From Candidatus Nomurabacteria bacterium (GTDB lineage Bacteria; Patescibacteriota; Minisyncoccia; Phycocordibacterales; UBA9973): a stretch of DNA of 9,123 nucleotides. This document shows, in pieces, positions 1-5,946 of this stretch. Position numbers and translations under genes: made by a program. The DNA lies in the NCBI GenBank assembly GCA_021413565.1, contig JAIOQC010000055.1:1-9123 (forward strand), in the 5' to 3' direction. A model generated the notes under the pieces. It ran no database searches. It was not told the origin of the DNA and saw only the letters and a list, made by a program, of their open reading frames with translations. How positions within the stretch are numbered: the stretch's first letter is position 1; each line of letters opens with the position of its first letter.

Positions 1-1
1 T

Positions 2-802
2 ATAGTTAATGGTATTAAAAATGATACATCTGAAACTAAAACAGTAACTAAGCCTAGTATTGTTGTTGAATCACCAGGACCATTGCGTGTAGCGAGTGCA
101 TTGCTGGGAGTTAGTACAATTAATCTATCTGTTGCTGATACGATTATGTTTACCAACAAAGCCAGACTCAATAATGGTAATCTGCCTGCATTGATTGAGA
201 ATTCAAAATTAAATGTTTCGGCGCAAATGAAATTAAATGATATGTTTGCTCGGCAATATTTTGAACACGAATCTCCGAGTGGTAAGGGTGCTTCTGATTT
301 AGCAGATCAAGTTTCTTATGAATACATTATTATAGGTGAAAACCTTGCCTTAGGTAATTTTAAAAATGATGAAGCATTGGTGGCTGCATGGATGGCAAGT
401 CCTGGTCACCGTGCCAATATTTTGAATACAAAGTATACACAAATAGGTGTTGCTGTAGGTAAAGGAACTTTTGAGGGTCGTGAGACTTGGATGGCTGTTC
501 AGCACTTCGGTTTGCCTAAAAGTGCTTGTCCTGCGCTCGATGAAGTCCTACATGGCGTAATACAAGCCAATCAGGAGCGTATAAAGACTATGGACGCTGA
601 TTTGACCTTGCGTCGAGCAAGAATCGATAGTGGGGCAGTATACGAAGGAAAGTCCAAGAATGAGCAAATTAATGAATATAATAATTTAGTAGAAATTTAT
701 AATTTATTAATTTCTGAAACAAAAATAAAAATTGCAGAATATAATACTGGAGTTAATGCATTTAATTCATGCATAACTTTATACACAGAATCAACTTCAT
801 AA
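2..802 (+). CDS. CAP-domain (SCP/PR1-like) exported protein, 5' end outside window
   Basis: The frame is open from the first bases, giving 266 visible residues to TAA. A TTG at 83 is possible but unlikely as the start, because the frame continues upstream and has no nearby ATG. The CAP fold is shown by an EHESPSG block, a GENLALG block (family Glu), the signature AWMASPGHRANILN with its His, and a closing AVQHFG. These are the conserved acidic and His positions of bacterial CAP proteins, which are usually secreted; their biochemical role is mostly unknown. After the CAP domain come about 90 polar residues rich in Lys, Glu, Asn and Gln, probably helical, ending near a lone Cys. Any signal peptide or membrane anchor would lie before the window. 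The gene stands apart from its convergent neighbour and has terminators behind it. The domain call is firm; the biological role is not. Confidence 0.88.
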   Translation: MVNGIKNDTSETKTVTKPSIVVESPGPLRVASALLGVSTINLSVADTIMFTNKARLNNGNLPALIENSKLNVSAQMKLNDMFARQYFEHESPSGKGASDLADQVSYEYIIIGENLALGNFKNDEALVAAWMASPGHRANILNTKYTQIGVAVGKGTFEGRETWMAVQHFGLPKSACPALDEVLHGVIQANQERIKTMDADLTLRRARIDSGAVYEGKSKNEQINEYNNLVEIYNLLISETKIKIAEYNTGVNAFNSCITLYTESTS

Positions 803-817
803 TTGTTGGGGGGGAGT

Positions 818-849
818 ATAGAAAGGGTCCTTTATAGACCTTTTTCTAT
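818..849 (+). terminator. Imperfect hairpin just after the CAP gene
   Basis: The arms ATAGAAA and TTTCTAT (7 bp), then GGTC and GACC (4 bp), are separated by a small internal bulge. The 3' arm contains a T5 run. It starts 15 bases after the CAP stop, so it may be a first weak terminator or a 3' end-protecting stem. A stronger terminator follows at 902-938. Confidence 0.4.
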
Positions 850-901
850 TAGGAGTGAGTGTCGCACAATATATCTTTTACGACATTGTATTGGCAAATT
901 T

Positions 902-938
902 AAAGGTCAATCATATGTAAATACAATTGACCTTTTTT
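902..938 (+). terminator. Intrinsic terminator after the CAP gene
   Basis: A perfect 10-bp stem (AAAGGTCAAT at 902-911, ATTGACCTTT at 926-935) with a 14-base loop runs into six T residues at 933-938. It terminates the rightward CAP transcript. On the other strand the stem is followed by TTTAAATTT, so it may also serve the leftward gene that ends at 956. Confidence 0.8.
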
Positions 939-955
939 AATTTGTTCAGCTTTTA

Positions 956-1582
956 TTAAGCTATTTTTTTCTGCTGTTGTTGAGTCAGCTGATACTTGCT
1001 GAAGATTTCTCCAACACATGCCTGAAACAATTCTGCAATTGCATAAGTCCTCTCATCTCCATTCTCTTCTTTGACGCTAATAGTCAAATTTTCAACGACA
1101 GTTTCCATGTCCAACCATTGAAGTTTCAGGTCTCTGGCCTGCATCATTGAAATTTCTTTCATGGTGTAAACATAAATGGCTTTTCCATTTTCTTTACAAT
1201 CTGTTCGTTTCTGCACCTGTGCATACTTTTCAGGTATATTGAATTTTTCCTGACTTTCCTTACACAGAGCAATTGGTGGTACACTTGAAGCCCTACGGCT
1301 TTTGCAAGAAATGGTTAAGCCAGTCACTAAGGCCGTTCCTGTTAATGTTGATACTTCTTTGAATTGCACGGCAATTTTATTGCCATGAATTGGCAATAAA
1401 ATCATGCAAATGTCACATCGCTCCCTTCTTATAGGGTGTTCTGCGTTAGAAGCATATTTTTTAGGAATCCGCCTGGAATCTTTTTTGGATTTACCATGCT
1501 TTTGGTTTGCAAATTGCTTACCACTACCAGATCCTCTGTGTGCATTGGAGGATGAATGCGATTGCTTTGAATTTCTGCTCAT
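956..1582 (-). CDS. Hypothetical basic protein with disordered N-terminus and four spaced Cys
   Basis: This 208-residue protein starts at ATG 1582 and matches no family I recognise. Residues 1-55 are Ser, Lys, Arg, His and Gly-rich and almost free of large hydrophobics, so probably disordered and nucleic-acid binding. A compact part follows with CDIC at 56-59 and further Cys at 93 and 107, which could together bind a metal; this is inference. The last 80 residues alternate charged and hydrophobic positions and end in a Gln/Lys-rich tail. No signal peptide or membrane segment is seen, so it is probably cytoplasmic. It has its own promoter (TTGACA/TATTTT) about 20 bases of leader away and a hairpin insulating it from the helicase. 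An AAAGG lies too close to the ATG to be a normal Shine-Dalgarno. Promoter, length and sustained reading frame argue for a real gene; function is unknown. Confidence 0.75.
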   Translation of the reverse strand: MSRNSKQSHSSSNAHRGSGSGKQFANQKHGKSKKDSRRIPKKYASNAEHPIRRERCDICMILLPIHGNKIAVQFKEVSTLTGTALVTGLTISCKSRRASSVPPIALCKESQEKFNIPEKYAQVQKRTDCKENGKAIYVYTMKEISMMQARDLKLQWLDMETVVENLTISVKEENGDERTYAIAELFQACVGEIFSKYQLTQQQQKKIA

Positions 1583-1608
1583 ACCTTTGTTTTTTTAAAG
1601 TTTAATTA

Positions 1609-1637
1609 AAAATACCAATTTTAGTATTAATTGTCAA
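1609..1637 (-). promoter_or_regulatory. Sigma-70-type promoter for the 956-1582 gene
   Basis: On the minus strand TTGACA (1632-1637) is separated by exactly 17 bases from TATTTT (1609-1614). The predicted start point is near 1602, giving a leader of about 20 bases. The hexamers and spacing are the same as in the helicase promoter at 3226-3254. Confidence 0.7.
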
Positions 1638-1641
1638 TACT
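1623..1641. promoter_or_regulatory. Inverted repeat overlapping the -35 box
   Basis: AGTATT (1623-1628) and AATACT (1636-1641) form a 6-bp inverted repeat with a 7-base centre. It covers the -35 hexamer of the 956-1582 promoter. The geometry suits a dimeric repressor, but AT-rich DNA makes chance arms common. Confidence 0.35.
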
Positions 1642-1654
1642 ATTTTTTTATTGC

Positions 1655-1693
1655 ATAGTAAAAACCCGTGACATAGTCACTGGTTTTTACTAT
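1655..1693. terminator. Long hairpin, bidirectional terminator between helicase and 956-1582 gene
   Basis: A 12-bp outer stem (1655-1666 with 1682-1693) and a 5-bp inner stem GTGAC/GTCAC (1668-1672 with 1676-1680) are separated by a single mismatch. The outer stem contains A5 on one arm and T5 on the other, so the inner stem plus T tract works in either direction. It lies 18 bases after the helicase stop and should end that transcript before the next promoter. Confidence 0.75.
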
Positions 1694-1710
1694 CCTTTTT
1701 GTGTTAATTT

Positions 1711-3114
1711 TTATGAGACGAATGTTAGAGCAACACCTTTTTTGCTCGCACGGCCAGTTCGGCCAATACGGTGAACATAAGTATCATAAGTTTGAGGTAT
1801 TTCGTAGTTAATCACATGAGTGACATCTGGAATATCAAGTCCTCGAGCTGCGACATCAGTCGCTACTAGGATATCAATTTGGTCCTCCTTGAAGGCCTTT
1901 AAAGCTCTTTGACGTTCATTGTGACGCTTGTCACCATGGATTGAATTTGCCTTGAATCCCCTTTTTACCAATTCATTTGAAAGTTTTTCTACAGCATGCT
2001 TCATTTCAGAAAAGATAATTACTTTTTTGAATTCAGCACTATTTGATAATAGTTCACAAAGAACATCAATCTTGTCGATTCCACGGGCTACTCGAACAAC
2101 ATCTTGTTCAACATTTTTTGATGTATCACGAGTCTTCACAATAACCCGTACTGGATCCTTAGTAAAACGACTTATCAGTACTTCAATTGGTTTAGGTAGT
2201 GTGGCTGAGAACAAAAATGTTTGACGGTCGTTTGCTGTTTTTTCAAGCAAGAATGTAATGTCATCAATAAATCCCATATCAAGCATTCTATCGGCTTCAT
2301 CAAGTACAACATTTCGTGTAGTTGATAAATCAATCTCTCCACGCTTAACTAGGTCTAATAGTCGTCCTGGTGTTCCAATAACTAGATTGCATCCTCGGCG
2401 TAGATTTTTGATTTGTGCAAAGATTGGTGCACCACCAACACAAGATACTGCCCACATTTTCATACCAACAGCAAATTCATTAAATTCTTTTTCAATTTGT
2501 AATGCGAGTTCACGAGTTGGCGCAATAATGATTGCAGTCTCTTTGTTGTTAAGCAAAATTTTGTTGATGATTGGAATCAAAAAAGCTGCAGTTTTACCAG
2601 TACCAGTATTTGCGATACCTAGGATATCACGACCTTCTAGTGCATGTGGTATAGATTTGTCTTGAATTGGACTTGGGTAGATGTATTGCTTATGAGCAAT
2701 AGCAGCTTTGAGTCTTGGGTCGATATTAAAATCAGCAAATGTGTGTGTTGGTAAATAAATTTCTTCTTTTTCTACGATTGTTGCTTTACTAATAAATCGA
2801 GAAACATCAATGCGTTCAAATGAACTTTTCTTTCCACCACGTCCACCACGATTTGATGAAGGTCTTGAGGACCCACTTTTATAAGGACTACGACCAAAAG
2901 GCTTACTACCTGGTCGTGTTGTAGGTCGGCTAGAAAAGCTCGTTTTTGAGCCTGTAAATGACGATCTAGGCGTACTAGATGTGGATGTACTGCGTGATGC
3001 TGTACGGGGTCCGGATGTGCTTGTACGTGACGAAAAACGACTATTAGAGCCTGCTGGTTTTGACCCAGATGAATATGAGGGTCTTTTTGATCCTGGTTTG
3101 TTATATGTAGACAT
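1711..3114 (-). CDS. DEAD-box ATP-dependent RNA helicase with disordered N-terminal tail
   Basis: This enzyme unwinds or remodels RNA using ATP. From ATG 3114 it is 467 residues; the frame continues to a TTG at 3138, but that codon sits in a predicted stem and adds eight atypical residues. Residues 1-98 are Ser, Arg, Thr and Gly-rich with repeated GSK, PGS and RP units, ending in GGRGGKK: a disordered RNA-binding tail. The helicase core carries the Q motif (about 138-152), ANTGTGKT (motif I, 168-175), PTREL (Ia), TPGR (Ib), DEAD (272-275), SAT (303-305), VATDVAARGLD (V) and HRIGRTGR (VI, 448-455). All catalytic residues are present. The protein stops 12 residues after motif VI, so the usual C-terminal tail of RhlE/CsdA-type enzymes is absent and the basic tail is at the other end. 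It is divergent from a cold-shock gene and has a leader of about 105 bases, which suggests cold or RNA-stress control. The exact subfamily cannot be fixed. Confidence 0.95.
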   Translation of the reverse strand: MSTYNKPGSKRPSYSSGSKPAGSNSRFSSRTSTSGPRTASRSTSTSSTPRSSFTGSKTSFSSRPTTRPGSKPFGRSPYKSGSSRPSSNRGGRGGKKSSFERIDVSRFISKATIVEKEEIYLPTHTFADFNIDPRLKAAIAHKQYIYPSPIQDKSIPHALEGRDILGIANTGTGKTAAFLIPIINKILLNNKETAIIIAPTRELALQIEKEFNEFAVGMKMWAVSCVGGAPIFAQIKNLRRGCNLVIGTPGRLLDLVKRGEIDLSTTRNVVLDEADRMLDMGFIDDITFLLEKTANDRQTFLFSATLPKPIEVLISRFTKDPVRVIVKTRDTSKNVEQDVVRVARGIDKIDVLCELLSNSAEFKKVIIFSEMKHAVEKLSNELVKRGFKANSIHGDKRHNERQRALKAFKEDQIDILVATDVAARGLDIPDVTHVINYEIPQTYDTYVHRIGRTGRASKKGVALTFVS

Positions 3115-3129
3115 ATTATTATATTTTAC

Positions 3130-3190
3130 GTGTTTCAAAAATAAAATGATTACCAGAGATTATTGAATCTTTGGTAAAAAATTGAAACAC
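3130..3190 (-). promoter_or_regulatory. Stem structure in the helicase 5' leader
   Basis: A 9-bp outer stem (GTGTTTCAA at 3130-3138 with TTGAAACAC at 3182-3190) encloses an 11-position inner stem (3150-3160 with 3167-3177) that has one mismatch in the RNA and a six-base loop. The whole fold lies inside the predicted leader and ends 15 bases before ATG 3114. It could control stability or translation of the helicase mRNA, for example by temperature. It is not followed by a T tract in a way that suits a simple terminator. Confidence 0.5.
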
Positions 3191-3225
3191 TATTTACACG
3201 CACAAGGAGTATTTCAACTAAGTTA

Positions 3226-3254
3226 AAAATAGCATTTATAAGTTATTTTGTCAA
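3226..3254 (-). promoter_or_regulatory. Sigma-70-type promoter for the DEAD-box helicase
   Basis: On the minus strand TTGACA (3249-3254), a 17-base spacer and TATTTT (3226-3231). Transcription would begin near 3219, giving a leader of about 105 bases that includes the stem structure. Confidence 0.7.
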
Positions 3255-3292
3255 GTTCTGATATATTGCTCCCCTACTATTGTTTATATTGG

Positions 3293-3321
3293 TTGACAAA
3301 AAAATACAAAAATTGTATTAT
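3293..3321 (+). promoter_or_regulatory. Strong promoter for the cold-shock gene
   Basis: TTGACA (3293-3298), a 17-base spacer and TATTAT (3316-3321) form the best-matching promoter in the window. The predicted start is near 3328, leaving a leader of about 80 bases before ATG 3410. The leader is A, T and C-rich near the ATG and shows no Shine-Dalgarno. Confidence 0.8.
3303..3319. promoter_or_regulatory. 17-bp inverted repeat inside the cold-shock promoter
   Basis: AATACAA and TTGTATT form perfect 7-bp arms around AAA. The repeat fills the spacer and enters the -10 box, where a bound dimer would block RNA polymerase. This is a candidate operator judged on position and symmetry only. Confidence 0.4.
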
Positions 3322-3409
3322 ACTCTCACAAAGGACGTATAGTTCGAAACGAGTCGATTTCTCAAACATTCATCTTATTTGTAATTATTTATTTATCTAA
3401 ACTAAAATC

Positions 3410-3607
3410 ATGACTGGTACAATCAAAAAGATCACTGATAAAGGTTTCGGTTTCATCACAGCAGAAGGACTTGCGAAGGATTTATTCTTCCACAGTAATT
3501 CTCTTGTAGACGTACGTTTTGACGAACTACGTGAAGGTGACGCTGTATCTTTTGAAACAGAAGAAACTGCAAAGGGCCCTAGTGCTGTAAACGTACAACG
3601 CGCTTAA
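3410..3607 (+). CDS. Cold-shock domain protein (CspA family)
   Basis: This is a single cold-shock domain of 65 residues, the normal length for the family. It binds single-stranded RNA or DNA and keeps mRNA unfolded. RNP1 is KGFGFI (11-16) and RNP2 is DLFFHSN (24-30), both with their aromatic contacts. The WFN usually seen just before RNP1 is replaced by KIT, which as far as I recall is common in Patescibacteria. It starts at ATG 3410 without a Shine-Dalgarno, after a leader of about 80 bases under a strong promoter, and ends in a near-perfect terminator, so it is a single-gene transcript. Its divergent partner is a DEAD-box helicase, a classic functional companion. Base use is slightly more GC-rich than in the flanking genes, consistent with high expression. 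Identity is very secure. Confidence 0.97.
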   Translation: MTGTIKKITDKGFGFITAEGLAKDLFFHSNSLVDVRFDELREGDAVSFETEETAKGPSAVNVQRA

Positions 3608-3618
3608 CCTCTTGTAAC

Positions 3619-3650
3619 AAAAAATCCTCAACGAAAGTTGAGGATTTTTT
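3619..3650. terminator. Strong bidirectional terminator after the cold-shock gene
   Basis: Perfect 14-position arms (3619-3632 with 3637-3650) close on a GAAA tetraloop. An eight-base core TCCTCAAC pairs with GTTGAGGA, flanked by A6 and T6. It terminates the cold-shock gene rightward and the Lys-rich microprotein (stop at 3656) leftward. Confidence 0.92.
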
Positions 3651-3655
3651 GTTTG

Positions 3656-3718
3656 CTACTTCTTTTTATCTTTCTTTGGTTTCTTTACTTCTTTACGATG
3701 ACCAGTTCCTTTTGCCAT
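3656..3718 (-). CDS. 20-residue Lys-rich microprotein
   Basis: ATG 3718 opens a 20-codon frame ending in TAG at 3656-3658. The product begins MAKGTGHRKE and continues with KKPKK and a Lys-rich end, giving a strongly positive charge. Three things support a real gene: its own extended -10 promoter about 27 bases upstream, a terminator directly behind it, and a resemblance, from memory, to short MAKG...KE..KPK proteins scattered across bacterial genomes. It shows no membrane segment. It is probably nucleic-acid or ribosome associated, but that is inference from charge alone. Confidence 0.55.
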   Translation of the reverse strand: MAKGTGHRKEVKKPKKDKKK

Positions 3719-3751
3719 AATTTTATTTTTGTTTATTAATAATCTTTTTTT

Positions 3752-3760
3752 ATTATATCA
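3752..3760 (-). promoter_or_regulatory. Extended -10 promoter for the microprotein
   Basis: TGATATAAT on the minus strand is a perfect extended -10 (TGn plus TATAAT). Only weak -35 matches lie upstream. The start point would be near 3745. The same nine bases recur at 5912-5920. Confidence 0.6.
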
Positions 3761-3784
3761 ACTTTATAATTTTTTGGAAGTATA

Positions 3785-3943
3785 TTATCTTTTTGTTTCT
3801 CTCCAGTCGTATTCTTCATCTTCCTCGTCTTTTTTATTAACAATTGGTGAACCACAATTCTGGCATGAATCATTGTAAGATCGTAGTCCACACCTGTTGC
3901 AAGTTGGTTCTTTTTGGTTTAATTCTTGTGTTTCTTCTTCCAT
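3785..3943 (-). CDS. Small acidic zinc-ribbon protein
   Basis: ATG 3943 encodes 52 residues to TAA. Two CxxC knuckles, CNRC (15-18) and CQNC (27-30), are eight residues apart, each followed by Gly, as in small zinc-ribbon domains. Acidic flanks surround it: EEE at the N-terminus and a DEEDEE stretch after the ribbon. There is no membrane segment. The ATG lies two bases after the stop of the upstream secreted-protein gene, so translation is probably coupled, and no Shine-Dalgarno is seen. Small zinc ribbons often mediate contacts with nucleic acid or protein partners, but no partner can be named here. The paired Cys motifs make it very unlikely to be a chance frame. Confidence 0.8.
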   Translation of the reverse strand: MEEETQELNQKEPTCNRCGLRSYNDSCQNCGSPIVNKKDEEDEEYDWRETKR

Positions 3944-3945
3944 GT

Positions 3946-4710
3946 TTATTTTATTACTGTAAATTTAATGATTGTAATAGTTCCCTTCTCTTTATCAAAG
4001 GTGTATTCAACTAAACCTTTGCTTTGTACGTGTCCGTCTTCATAGGTAACATTTGCTGTGCTTTTTTCAATATCAGCAACAACATTTGTTGTGTACCAAC
4101 TACCTCCTAATACTGGTTGGTTTGTGGCGATAGTTTTAATATTGTCTTGAATGTATTTTTCAATAAAAGCCATTTGGTCTAAAATTTTGCAATCAATTTT
4201 ATTTATGATATTGCCATAAGTTATATTTGATTTATCTTTGTACACAAAAGTCTTATCTGCTTGTTCTATCATTTCGCCGAAACCAACTTTTGCAGAATTT
4301 TCGTCATACACTATGACGAGTTCTTCTTTATTGTTCATACCTTCAGCAAGTGAGTTCCACCATAGTGTAGCAATATTACTTACTGATAATTCATTTTGGT
4401 TTTCAATAACACCTTCGAAAGTACCTACTTTTGAATCTTTTTCAGCTGGAAGATTTTTGAATTCGCCAGTGATTTTATTGCCTTCGATATTTAATATTAC
4501 ATAATACCGGTCGTACAATCCTCTCTTTGTTTTATCGGCACGATAATAACACATTGTATTTGAATCTTTTGAATTTTCAGTGTCTGTATTGCTTGTAATT
4601 GGAGTTACTGTTGGGCTCATTGGTGCTGGTCTGTAAATACTCCAAATAATACTAAACACAATAGCAAATCCAATAACGATAAGTGGTATTTTAATAAGAC
4701 TGTTTTGCAT
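3946..4710 (-). CDS. Membrane-anchored secreted protein, Patescibacteria-type, function unknown
   Basis: 254 residues from ATG 4710. Residues 5-26 form a single hydrophobic anchor, followed by a Pro/Ser/Thr linker to about 52, so the rest should lie outside the membrane. The first domain begins at CYYR (54-57) and contains ITGEF, NLPAEKDSKVGTFEG (87-101), WWNSLAEGM and VGFGEM, ending near IDC (172-174). The two Cys, 54 and 174, bracket it and may form a disulfide. A second region after about 180 has VLGGSWY and a VTYEDGH motif (221-227), then a beta-rich end. I associate both motif sets with unnamed proteins of Parcubacteria, from memory. The gene follows the 4721-5254 gene by 10 bases, and the zinc-ribbon gene follows two bases later. 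No enzyme motif is visible; a surface or stalk-like role is only a guess. Confidence 0.8.
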   Translation of the reverse strand: MQNSLIKIPLIVIGFAIVFSIIWSIYRPAPMSPTVTPITSNTDTENSKDSNTMCYYRADKTKRGLYDRYYVILNIEGNKITGEFKNLPAEKDSKVGTFEGVIENQNELSVSNIATLWWNSLAEGMNNKEELVIVYDENSAKVGFGEMIEQADKTFVYKDKSNITYGNIINKIDCKILDQMAFIEKYIQDNIKTIATNQPVLGGSWYTTNVVADIEKSTANVTYEDGHVQSKGLVEYTFDKEKGTITIIKFTVIK

Positions 4711-4720
4711 AATATATAAT

Positions 4721-5254
4721 TTACATTAATTTTAATCTTTGTACTAGTTCGCCAATAATTTTATCAATATTGAATGATTCTCTCTCAGTCTTACATTCTG
4801 TTCTTTTTGGTTCAGGATAGTTGTCGCATTGAACAAAACGTAATACAAAGGTTGTTTTTATGTTAGTAGTCAGACCATTAGTTTTTTGTTCAGTGGTTTG
4901 ATAAGTATAAGTAGTATATGTACTTCCTGCAGCACCTTCACTTGAAGTTGTTATACAATAAGGTCTATTTTGTATAAGTACTTGTTTTGTGTTTGCACCC
5001 ATGTTGACTGGATTTTCAGTAGGTGTACAAGTAAATTCTTTTTCAGTATATTCAAACTTGGGTGGCCAATTATCTGAAGTGATATAAGTTGTATTGAGTA
5101 TAGTTGGATTACTTGAAACCTCACTTTTCTTGTCTGTGGATACTGTTTCTTTAGAAGGTGCATTTTTAAAAGTAGAAGATACATTTTTGTAAACTTTGTA
5201 TATACCTAAAACCGCAATAACTATTATTATAGTGATGAAGAAATTTTTAATCAT
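4721..5254 (-). CDS. Membrane-anchored secreted Cys protein with SEGAAGSTYT motif, function unknown
   Basis: 177 residues from ATG 5254. Residues 4-22 are a strong hydrophobic anchor, then a polar Ser/Lys linker to about 60. The outer domain carries WPPK (63-66), C76, PYC (98-100), SEGAAGSTYTTY (105-116), LRFVQC (138-143), NYPEP, C154 and a closing ERESFNIDKI helix. The four Cys (76, 100, 143, 154) would allow two disulfides. I recall this pattern as a recurrent unnamed domain of Patescibacteria exported proteins, often near the CYYR-type domain found in the next gene. It starts two bases after the stop of the channel gene and is followed ten bases later by the second secreted protein, so all three are probably co-transcribed. 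No catalytic motif is visible. Confidence 0.8.
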   Translation of the reverse strand: MIKNFFITIIIVIAVLGIYKVYKNVSSTFKNAPSKETVSTDKKSEVSSNPTILNTTYITSDNWPPKFEYTEKEFTCTPTENPVNMGANTKQVLIQNRPYCITTSSEGAAGSTYTTYTYQTTEQKTNGLTTNIKTTFVLRFVQCDNYPEPKRTECKTERESFNIDKIIGELVQRLKLM

Positions 5255-5256
5255 AT

Positions 5257-5904
5257 TTAATCTACCTTATTATCTTCTTTCTGTTTTATAAATGGATTAA
5301 AAACCCAAAACATCAATCGTGTACTGCGTCGAGATAAGTTAAATATAATAGCCAGAGTGAAAAATGTCATAGCTATGTTCTTGTGGAAAAATGACACACC
5401 TACAGCCAAGATTGATACAACAACCGGCAGAAGAATTCTAACATTTGCGTGAGCATTTTCTATTTTAGTATATGGTGAATTTTTAATATCATGAGCTTTT
5501 ATTACATATCGTCTCATTACAAAAAGTGAAAGTCCTATTAAGACAATGTTGGTCGCGAAAAGTGCAATCGCTGTTTGTGTGTAATGATAACTACCAAGTA
5601 AGTGTGATGAAAATGGTACAAGTCCAACAAAAAAGAAAAATAATGCTGAAAGATTTGATAATGGTATATCAATATTTTTTGCTAAAACAGAAGCAATGTA
5701 ATGATGACTACGCCAGTATGTAAAGAGTAATGAGAAGCTCAATAAATAACTTAGAAATAGTGGGTATAAATTAATAATTGCTCTTAATAGTTCTTGATTG
5801 TTTGTGTGTCCAGCAAATTCAGGTATGCGTATTTCAAATACTAAAATAGTCATAACGATAGCAAAGATGCCATCTGCGAGTGCGTCTAGTCTGCCTTGTT
5901 TCAT
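5257..5904 (-). CDS. TMEM175-type (DUF1211) membrane protein, probable potassium channel
   Basis: 215 residues from ATG 5904. The frame also reaches a TTG at 5946, but ATG is preferred because family proteins begin just before the RLDALADG motif and a promoter sits directly upstream of it. Bacterial TMEM175 proteins form tetrameric potassium channels with six membrane helices per subunit, using a hydrophobic constriction instead of a TVGYG filter. Visible signatures are RLDALADGIFAI in helix 1 (Arg5, Asp11, Gly12), YWRSHH after helix 3, and VGLVPFSS in helix 4. About six hydrophobic segments can be counted, and the tail is charged. The length is normal for the bacterial family. It follows the GIY-YIG gene by 42 bases and is followed by two anchored secreted proteins. 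The family call is firm; ion selectivity is inferred from the family. Confidence 0.88.
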   Translation of the reverse strand: MKQGRLDALADGIFAIVMTILVFEIRIPEFAGHTNNQELLRAIINLYPLFLSYLLSFSLLFTYWRSHHYIASVLAKNIDIPLSNLSALFFFFVGLVPFSSHLLGSYHYTQTAIALFATNIVLIGLSLFVMRRYVIKAHDIKNSPYTKIENAHANVRILLPVVVSILAVGVSFFHKNIAMTFFTLAIIFNLSRRSTRLMFWVFNPFIKQKEDNKVD

Positions 5905-5911
5905 GTTTTGT

Positions 5912-5920
5912 ATTATATCA
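5912..5920 (-). promoter_or_regulatory. Extended -10 promoter giving a near-leaderless channel mRNA
   Basis: TGATATAAT on the minus strand, a perfect extended -10, with no convincing -35 box. Only seven bases separate it from ATG 5904, so the expected start point is at the ATG or one base before. Confidence 0.6.
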
Positions 5921-5946
5921 TGTCTTACAAAGTAGCGTAAGACCAA

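Noticed and set aside
1404..1598. Plus-strand 64-codon frame opposite the 956-1582 gene
   Set aside because: Antisense shadow of the basic N-terminal region; no promoter or domain.
2258..2665. Plus-strand 135-codon frame opposite the helicase core
   Set aside because: Antisense shadow of a gene with all helicase motifs.
3115..3138. TTG 3138 as helicase start
   Set aside because: It is buried in the leader stem, adds eight residues unlike the tail, and an ATG follows at 3114.
3203..3208. AAGGAG on the plus strand, a perfect Shine-Dalgarno match
   Set aside because: No start codon with a usable frame follows, and the region is the helicase leader on the other strand.
3317..3322. TATAAT on the minus strand inside the cold-shock promoter
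   Set aside because: No -35 at a proper distance on that strand; it comes from the symmetry of the palindrome. The helicase has a better promoter at 3226-3254.
4951..5184. Minus-strand 77-codon frame within the SEGAAGSTYT-protein gene
   Set aside because: Overlaps that gene in another frame, and the product is Leu/Gln/Lys-rich without any motif.
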